27,883 nt of DNA from positions 1 through 27,883 of the forward strand of contig JAFABO010000113.1 of the NCBI GenBank assembly GCA_023426005.1, given 5' to 3'. Below, one piece after another: positions 23,457 through 27,883 of the stretch; the stretch's first letter is position 1; each line of letters starts with the position of its first letter. The stretch comes from Bacillota bacterium. GTDB taxonomy: Bacteria; Bacillota; Clostridia; Acetivibrionales; DSM-1351. Both the position numbers and the translations under genes were made by a program. Below the pieces are notes generated by a model, which did no database searches, had not been told where the DNA came from, and worked only from the letters and a program-made list of their open reading frames with translations.

Positions 23457-23493
23457 AAAAAGAGATCCCCGAATCATTAAGAGACCTCTTTTT
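23457..23493 (-). terminator. Terminator after the glycyl radical enzyme operon
   Basis: An 11-bp stem (23457-23467 with 23483-23493, one wobble pair) ends in a T-run on the minus strand. It lies 26 bp after the last gene of the operon, and its A/T flanks could allow bidirectional action. Confidence 0.8.
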
Positions 23494-23518
23494 CAGTACT
23501 ATTATAACAATATAAATA

Positions 23519-23800
23519 TTACCTATCAATCTTTAATTCATATGTCCGCTTATCCCTATAAGTGCTGAACCAGTTATTTCTAAAAGCCTGTACCGCATTT
23601 TCGATTGCAGGATTGAAGAACATCAGCAGACGCAAATCCGCCGGAACCGTAATTGTATGTGTACCTGCCATCAGCGAATCCATAATCTGCCAGGTATTTT
23701 TAAAGCTTGCTGTCAAGGATCCTTGTTCCTGCATTCTTCTCCTAAATAAATGTGCGATATCAGCAATAGCTGCTTTGCTGTCTATGTTCAGGTTATTCAT
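23519..23800 (-). CDS. Small protein of unknown function at the end of the glycyl radical operon
   Basis: I do not recognise this protein. It has 93 residues from the ATG at 23800 and contains no Cys, signal peptide or membrane segment. It looks mostly helical, with a central IMDSLMAGTHTITVPADLRL stretch and a basic C-terminus (NNWFSTYRDKRTYELKIDR). The ATG at 23800 has no ribosome binding site at normal distance; GAAGGAG lies 27 bases upstream. The ATG at 23734 (MQEQGSLTASFK) has TAGGAGAAGA immediately before it and would give 71 residues. It starts 38 bp after the GRE stop and before the operon terminator, so it is probably expressed with the GRE. It could be an accessory or regulatory subunit. 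Confidence 0.6.
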   Translation of the reverse strand: MNNLNIDSKAAIADIAHLFRRRMQEQGSLTASFKNTWQIMDSLMAGTHTITVPADLRLLMFFNPAIENAVQAFRNNWFSTYRDKRTYELKIDR

Positions 23801-23838
23801 ACGGTTGAAATACGGGGCAGCACAATCCGCTCCTTCTA

Positions 23839-26223
23839 TTATATACTCGTTGATTCAAGATCCAACCGCTTAATAATATCTTCCTGAATATCAGGAGACA
23901 AATCCAGGAAGTTTACAAAAGTTCCGTGAATTCTCATAATATAGACACCTCCCGGTGCATACTTTTTAGGATTCGCCAGTAACTTTCTGAGCATCTCCGG
24001 AGTTGTGACATTTACATACAAATAGAATGGAGCAAAATAATTATTTTTTTCATTGAAAAACAATGACTCTATTACCTTGTTTTTAAATTCCACTCCTTTT
24101 TCCTCGTAAGTCTTCGATTTGAAAAGGTTAGGATTAATACCGTAGTGCGATGCATAGCCGCCGTTCATTTTTTCAAAAGGAAGCTTCATAATAGATAATA
24201 TTCTAAAGCCCAAACCTGAATTAGCTTCACCAAACAGAGGATCTATACCGTAGTTCAGCTCTTCCCTTGCCTTTCTTCCGTCAGGGGTAGCTCCTACCCA
24301 ATACCCGTAAAGCAGGTGTGTAGACGGCGTGGAAAAATCACATCTGAACGGATTGCCCAAGTAATTTTTTTTGGAAGATACTATGTCACAAACCCTGTTA
24401 GCTATTACAGCTGCTTCGTTATCTACTTTGGAAATATTGTTTCCGTATTTTTCGCATATCAGCAGATATTGCCGTAATTCTTCGTCATGCTCAAAATTGG
24501 TCTGTAATGCCTTAACCAGTCTTTCTGCATCCTGAGGTCTTTCTTCCAGCAGCGTATCTATTGCAACAAATGAGTCAGCCATTACTGAAAGGCCATGAAT
24601 CAAACAGCCGCTGCCATTGTATTTCGTGCCCTGCCTGTTTATATCTCTGACATCAATACCGGATTCTGCACCTCCCATCATAGATGAAAGAAACGGCACC
24701 TGCAGCAAAGAAATTGCTTTTGAAGCGGCATTGGCAGCTGCAGCCATCTTATCTGCATATTCATTCAGATTAGTATAAAATAATTCTCTTATATTTTTCA
24801 GCACTTCAAGCTTGCTGCCGCACCCATTTTCTTTATCCGATTTACCGAGTTTTGCACCTGTAATTGCGGATATACCGCCATTAATTATAAGCTCTAAAAC
24901 TTTAGGCATATTCAGCCAGCTGTTGGTTGTATTTCCGTTATCCCTTCCCATAATCAAAGGCTCCTGGCAGCCTGCTATAGAGTAGTCTTCTATATCGCAG
25001 GGATCAATTCCGCTTTTGTCCCTGAGGATTCTGAAAACCGAGTCATCATTGAACATGGAAGGAGTCAGACAGCCCGGAGTAAAGAAAAACCTGCCCAGAC
25101 TAGCATACAGCTCTTCAGGTGTATTTTTATGCAACTTTACCGAAAGAATAGGCTGCGGTAAATTCATATCATAATATGCATCCAATAGCGCATAAGATGT
25201 AGGATTGGTAAGATCCCCTCCGTCATTTGATTTTCCGCCTATAATCAGGTTTTGTGAAATTGCCCAGCTCCGGTCTGCTACGTTAAAGAATACCAGCAGA
25301 TGTTTCAGCAGCGCAGCAGTCATATCCCTGTCCAGATTGTCCTTTGACCTGTAAGGTTCAAATATTCTGTCCACATTTCCCACTGAAAAGGCAAAGGGAT
25401 TTGGCGTTTGCTCCAGACACATCGTCTGCCATATTAATATGAAGGCCTGAATTGCTTCAAACAGGGTTTCAGCTCCCTGCTCAGGTACCTTTCTGAGTGT
25501 TTTTTCAATCAGCTCATATCTCGCTCTATCTTTGCCTGCCGCATTCTGCCATTTTTCCTTTGCCAGATCAGCGTATCTTCCGGCTAATATTTCAAGTGCA
25601 TCCAACGCAATAAGCATGGCATTAAAATAAGTCTTTCTTTCAGTATCTTTAGTCTTGGAGTGATTTTCCCTGATCTGATTCTTTATGTATTCCGTACCGT
25701 GCTTCAATAAAGGCCGTACATCAGGAATCATATGTCCTGTTACCTGTTCTATGAAAAAAACAGCTTCACTCGTACTCTCCCCTGCGATATCATAAGCATT
25801 CCTCAGCGCATCCGCAAATTTTGTATGGCTGTGGTATTCCTTTAATTCATCAATTCTTTCCTGAGTAATATCCCCAATCGGGTCAATATCCCCGAATACT
25901 GCAACAGGATCACAATACCCTTTAAAAGAATCCACAGTAAACTCAGGATTAATGAGTGCATATGACCGTGCAAAGGAATCATCCTGAGTACCTGCAAATA
26001 GATTGTAATCGCTTATCCGGATTGGTATATTCCTTATAATTTCGGCCTCTGTTTTTGAAATTCTTATACAATCAGGTTCATTGGCAAATTCCCGGTCGCA
26101 TTTTCTTGCTATTTCCTTAGCAAGAAACCACCCCTCCAGATGATTAATTGTACGTTCTTCCTTAAATCTGGCCTTTGCCAGTTCTGTAATTTCTTTGGAG
26201 CTTAAAGGTAATTGATTTTTCAT
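23839..26223 (-). CDS. Glycyl radical enzyme (PFL-like, eliminase type) with atypical radical motif
   Basis: The product is 794 residues from the ATG at 26223 (MKNQLPLSSKEITEL), preceded by GGAGAG; an ATG at 26241 is possible. The ten-stranded-barrel landmarks of the pyruvate formate-lyase family are present: NLIIGGKSNDGGDLTN, QPILSVKLHKNTPEELYASL, TPSMFNDD and the thiyl site SIAGCQEPLIMGR. Cys-419 and Glu-421 give a C-x-E arrangement shared with glycerol and diol dehydratases and C-N/C-S lyases, not the Cys-Cys of PFL. The C-terminal glycyl-radical loop reads IMRIHGTFVNFLDLSP with Gly-767. The usual form is RVAGYSA, so only the Arg and Gly are kept in the core. The enzyme needs anaerobic activation by the adjacent radical SAM protein. 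The substrate is unknown. Confidence 0.88.
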   Translation of the reverse strand: MKNQLPLSSKEITELAKARFKEERTINHLEGWFLAKEIARKCDREFANEPDCIRISKTEAEIIRNIPIRISDYNLFAGTQDDSFARSYALINPEFTVDSFKGYCDPVAVFGDIDPIGDITQERIDELKEYHSHTKFADALRNAYDIAGESTSEAVFFIEQVTGHMIPDVRPLLKHGTEYIKNQIRENHSKTKDTERKTYFNAMLIALDALEILAGRYADLAKEKWQNAAGKDRARYELIEKTLRKVPEQGAETLFEAIQAFILIWQTMCLEQTPNPFAFSVGNVDRIFEPYRSKDNLDRDMTAALLKHLLVFFNVADRSWAISQNLIIGGKSNDGGDLTNPTSYALLDAYYDMNLPQPILSVKLHKNTPEELYASLGRFFFTPGCLTPSMFNDDSVFRILRDKSGIDPCDIEDYSIAGCQEPLIMGRDNGNTTNSWLNMPKVLELIINGGISAITGAKLGKSDKENGCGSKLEVLKNIRELFYTNLNEYADKMAAAANAASKAISLLQVPFLSSMMGGAESGIDVRDINRQGTKYNGSGCLIHGLSVMADSFVAIDTLLEERPQDAERLVKALQTNFEHDEELRQYLLICEKYGNNISKVDNEAAVIANRVCDIVSSKKNYLGNPFRCDFSTPSTHLLYGYWVGATPDGRKAREELNYGIDPLFGEANSGLGFRILSIMKLPFEKMNGGYASHYGINPNLFKSKTYEEKGVEFKNKVIESLFFNEKNNYFAPFYLYVNVTTPEMLRKLLANPKKYAPGGVYIMRIHGTFVNFLDLSPDIQEDIIKRLDLESTSI

Positions 26224-26281
26224 ATGCTTCTCTCCAATCATTTTTTATATGGTTCAGTGTCTAATAGCCGACATTTGCATA

Positions 26282-27151
26282 TCAGGTTTTTTTATAGTGA
26301 AGACCTCTCTCCATCATCATTTCTTTAAACTTTTTAATTTTTCCATTTGAAACAAACCCATCCTTCATTGTGTATATGTATCCGCTCTGCTCCCATTTCT
26401 TTTTTCCGAATTCATGATACTGCAACGCTTCAAAAGTTACATTATCACCTTTTACAGTATCAAAAAATTCAATAAATGCCTCCATATCTTCCAAGCAGTC
26501 ATTTATCCCCCCGATTACTGGTACGCGGATATTGACATTATGATGCTGCCTTGACGCCTTAATCAAGTTTTCTTTAATCACTCTGTTTGAAATTCCAGTG
26601 GCATTGATATGCTTCACTTCATAGCATTGCTTACAATCCATAATCAATTGGTCGGTGTAAGGAAACAGCTCTTCCAGATGCATATGAGACGCATTGGTTT
26701 CAATTGCAGTATGTATTCCCTGTTTTTTAACTTCCTTCAAAATTTCCTTTAGTGCATCAAATTGCAGCGTAGGTTCACCGCCTGTAAACGTCACTCCTCC
26801 GTTACCAAAAAACATAGGTCTGCTGCCGATTATTTCCTCAACAATATGCTTTATATCATATTCTTCATAGGACAGCCGGATGCCCTTGGTGGTATGTTCC
26901 GTTATGCAATGCCTTTGCTTACAATCCCTGCACAATTTTCTATTGACCTTTTTATCCCTGATTGCACCTTTAGGGCATACAGATTCAATCAACCATTCAG
27001 GCTCTACAAACAACGTTCCCTTTATATCCACCCCCTCCGGGTTTGAACACCAGAGGCATCTCATATTACAGCCCTGCAAATGGTATACTAGACGGTTGCC
27101 GTCGCCATCCTGTGAATAATTGAACCCTCTTTGGAAAACTTTTATATTCAT
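26282..27151 (-). CDS. Radical SAM glycyl radical enzyme activase (PflA-like)
   Basis: The product is 289 residues from the ATG at 27151 (MNIKVFQRGFNYSQDGDGNR), which has GGAAGGCGGA upstream; a longer reading runs into the repeat array. The radical SAM motif is QGCNMRCLWCSNPE (Cys-28, -32, -35), followed by VTFTGGEPTLQ, the SAM-binding GGEP. An insert after the first cluster carries only four Cys (59, 74, 77, 82: CPKGAI then CRDCKQRHC), enough for one extra cluster rather than the usual two. The protein uses SAM to abstract hydrogen from the partner's glycine. It is the first gene of the operon, 58 bp before the GRE, directly behind three tandem palindromic repeats. Confidence 0.9.
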   Translation of the reverse strand: MNIKVFQRGFNYSQDGDGNRLVYHLQGCNMRCLWCSNPEGVDIKGTLFVEPEWLIESVCPKGAIRDKKVNRKLCRDCKQRHCITEHTTKGIRLSYEEYDIKHIVEEIIGSRPMFFGNGGVTFTGGEPTLQFDALKEILKEVKKQGIHTAIETNASHMHLEELFPYTDQLIMDCKQCYEVKHINATGISNRVIKENLIKASRQHHNVNIRVPVIGGINDCLEDMEAFIEFFDTVKGDNVTFEALQYHEFGKKKWEQSGYIYTMKDGFVSNGKIKKFKEMMMERGLHYKKT

Positions 27152-27162
27152 TGTAATTTCCG

Positions 27163-27249
27163 CCTTCCAATTGGTATTACTATATAATACCTTCTTCAAT
27201 TGGTATTATATGATAATACCTTCTTCAATTGGTATTATATGATAATACC
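27163..27249. repeat. Three 29-bp tandem repeats with 19-bp palindromes (candidate operator array)
   Basis: The units are 27163-27191 (divergent), 27192-27220 and 27221-27249. The last two are identical and hold the perfect palindrome GGTATTATATGATAATACC (27202-27220 and 27231-27249); the first holds an imperfect version (27173-27191). Each carries a TATAAT-like box on the minus strand. The array starts 12 bp upstream of the activase start codon, covering its ribosome binding and probable promoter region. No spacers of distinct sequence exist, so it is not a CRISPR array. Confidence 0.9.
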
Positions 27250-27441
27250 TATAATCCGTCAACTATTCTATAAAAAAATTGTCGCAGAAGCCACTAGCCT
27301 TGGCTGAGAGATATAGTAAATGCACTAAAAAAATCCGGACTAGGTAACATATCAAATATTTAGTCAACAATGCCTCAAACGAGGGTTCAAATCTTCCAAG
27401 TATACCAAAAAGGCCCGATGTCATCTATGAAATTGAGGTAT
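27250..27441. other. AT-rich region without a recognisable gene
   Basis: No protein-coding frame or known RNA is seen. The plus strand has GGGTTCAAATC ending in ACCA near 27379-27404, reminiscent of a tRNA 3' part, but no full cloverleaf can be drawn. It probably contains the promoter for the glycyl radical operon. Confidence 0.4.
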
Positions 27442-27465
27442 AAAAAAACGAGGCATAAAACCTCG
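27442..27465 (-). terminator. Minus-strand rho-independent terminator
   Basis: CGAGG (27449-27453) pairs with CCTCG (27461-27465), and on the minus strand TTTTTTT follows. It closes the transcript that comes from the tRNA side. Confidence 0.75.
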
Positions 27466-27478
27466 GAAATGGCTGATG

Positions 27479-27620
27479 CCATGGGGATTCCCGCCTGCTT
27501 CGCATGCTAATGACGTCGCCCACCCCTCGCTTCGCTTACGGTGCCGGGCTCCTACTCGAAGCTAAAAAAGTGCATTTAGCACTTTTTCTTAACGCTCCGA
27601 GCCCTCCCGGGTTCGAATCC
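27479..27620. other. GC-rich structured element with tRNA T-arm-like ends
   Basis: This 140-bp stretch is clearly more GC-rich than its surroundings. Its left end has CCATGGGGATTC, identical to 12 bases of the tRNA-Arg gene 3' half (27675-27686). Its right end has GGGTTCGAATCC, a plus-strand T-loop sequence. Inside are GGGCTC/GAGCCC arms around a terminator-like hairpin, AAAAAGTGC-ATTTA-GCACTTTTT (27565-27587). No complete tRNA fits. It may be a tRNA-derived remnant, a small mobile repeat or a structured RNA. Confidence 0.5.
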
Positions 27621-27630
27621 TAAATACATA

Positions 27631-27663
27631 GCAAAAGAGCACTTGCTTATCGCAAATGCTCTT
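27631..27663 (-). terminator. Terminator downstream of the tRNA genes
   Basis: A 12-nt arm (27635-27646) pairs with 27652-27663 apart from one mismatch. On the minus strand the stem ends in CTCTTTTGC. It lies immediately after the tRNA-Arg 3' end. Confidence 0.75.
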
Positions 27664-27666
27664 ATT

Positions 27667-27743
27667 TGGCGTGCCCATGGGGATTCGAACCCAAGACCTA
27701 CGGCTTAGAAGGCCGTTGCTCTATCCAGCTGAGCTATGGGCAC
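27667..27743 (-). tRNA. tRNA-Arg (anticodon TCT)
   Basis: The minus strand folds as a standard cloverleaf: acceptor GTGCCCA/TGGGCAC, D-arm AGCTCAGCTGGATAGAGC, anticodon arm with CTTCTAA (TCT reads AGA), and T-arm GGGTTCGAATCCC. Discriminator G and CCA are encoded (CCA at 27669-27667). It is 15 bp from the tRNA-Gly gene, so the two are probably co-transcribed. Confidence 0.96.
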
Positions 27744-27758
27744 ATATTAAATTTTTAT

Positions 27759-27832
27759 TGGAGCGGGTGATGGGAATCGGACCCACGCAATCAGCTTGGA
27801 AGGCTGATGTTCTACCATTGAACTACACCCGC
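27759..27832 (-). tRNA. tRNA-Gly (anticodon TCC)
   Basis: Acceptor GCGGGTG/CACCCGC, D-arm GTTCAATGGTAGAAC, anticodon loop CTTCCAA (TCC reads GGA), T-arm GTGGG-TCCGATT-CCCAT, discriminator T and encoded CCA. The T-loop reads TCC where TTC is nearly universal. Confidence 0.95.
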
Positions 27833-27883
27833 ATTAACCCTGGTACATCAGCATTTGAGAGTGTTTATCGCCAGCCGACTCTT

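Noticed and set aside
27163..27249. Possible CRISPR array
   Set aside because: The 29-bp units are directly tandem with no unique spacers, and no cas genes are present.
27285..27405. Possible tRNA or tRNA-like gene ending in ACCA on the plus strand
   Set aside because: GGGTTCAAATC and a 3' CCA are suggestive, but acceptor and anticodon stems could not be paired convincingly.

Overview
The window suggests a low-GC, Gram-positive, endospore-forming Clostridia-type bacterium. It carries a CwlJ-type spore cell wall hydrolase next to a GerQ-like coat protein, two small CotF-like coat genes, AT-rich intergenic DNA, strong AGGAGG-type ribosome binding sites, and LplB/LplC-type sugar permeases. No species can be named from sequence alone. 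All assignments come from reading motifs and context; no database search was run.

Layout. 1-2006: the start of an SPFH/band-7 membrane protein (cut by the window edge), a Crp/Fnr regulator, and a divergent two-cluster ferredoxin-like protein with a His-rich linker. 2199-2960: MtnN nucleosidase. 3188-5109: sporulation genes, with cwlJ and a gerQ-like gene on the plus strand and two coat genes on the minus strand. 5421-7241: an AraC/GyrI-type regulator followed by a transglutaminase-like protein. From here to the tRNAs every gene is on the minus strand.

7389-22106 is a carbohydrate catabolic locus. In transcription order it holds a uronate isomerase-like amidohydrolase, an alpha/beta esterase, an MBL-fold hydrolase, a XapX membrane protein, a lipoprotein sugar-binding protein, two permeases and a creatininase-family protein. 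A ROK regulator with its own promoter follows, then a DUF4838 glycosidase-like protein, xylulokinase, a Gfo/Idh/MocA oxidoreductase and a sugar isomerase/epimerase. The gene set suggests import of a decorated oligosaccharide or glycoside (possibly containing uronic acid or pentose), ester removal, redox-assisted cleavage and entry into the pentose phosphate pathway at a ketopentose. No transporter ATPase is present, so a shared one is presumably used.

22367-27151 is a glycyl radical enzyme (GRE) module: a radical SAM activase, a GRE with an intact Cys-x-Glu active site but an atypical glycyl-radical motif (RIHGTF where RVAGYS is usual), and a small protein I do not recognise. Behind its terminator is a GntR-type regulator with a sugar-sensor-like domain. 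The activase is preceded by three 29-bp tandem repeats, each with a 19-bp palindrome, which look like an operator array. This module is the best candidate for something undescribed.

27442-27832: a GC-rich structured element containing tRNA T-arm-like fragments between terminators, then tRNA-Arg(TCT) and tRNA-Gly(TCC), both with encoded CCA.
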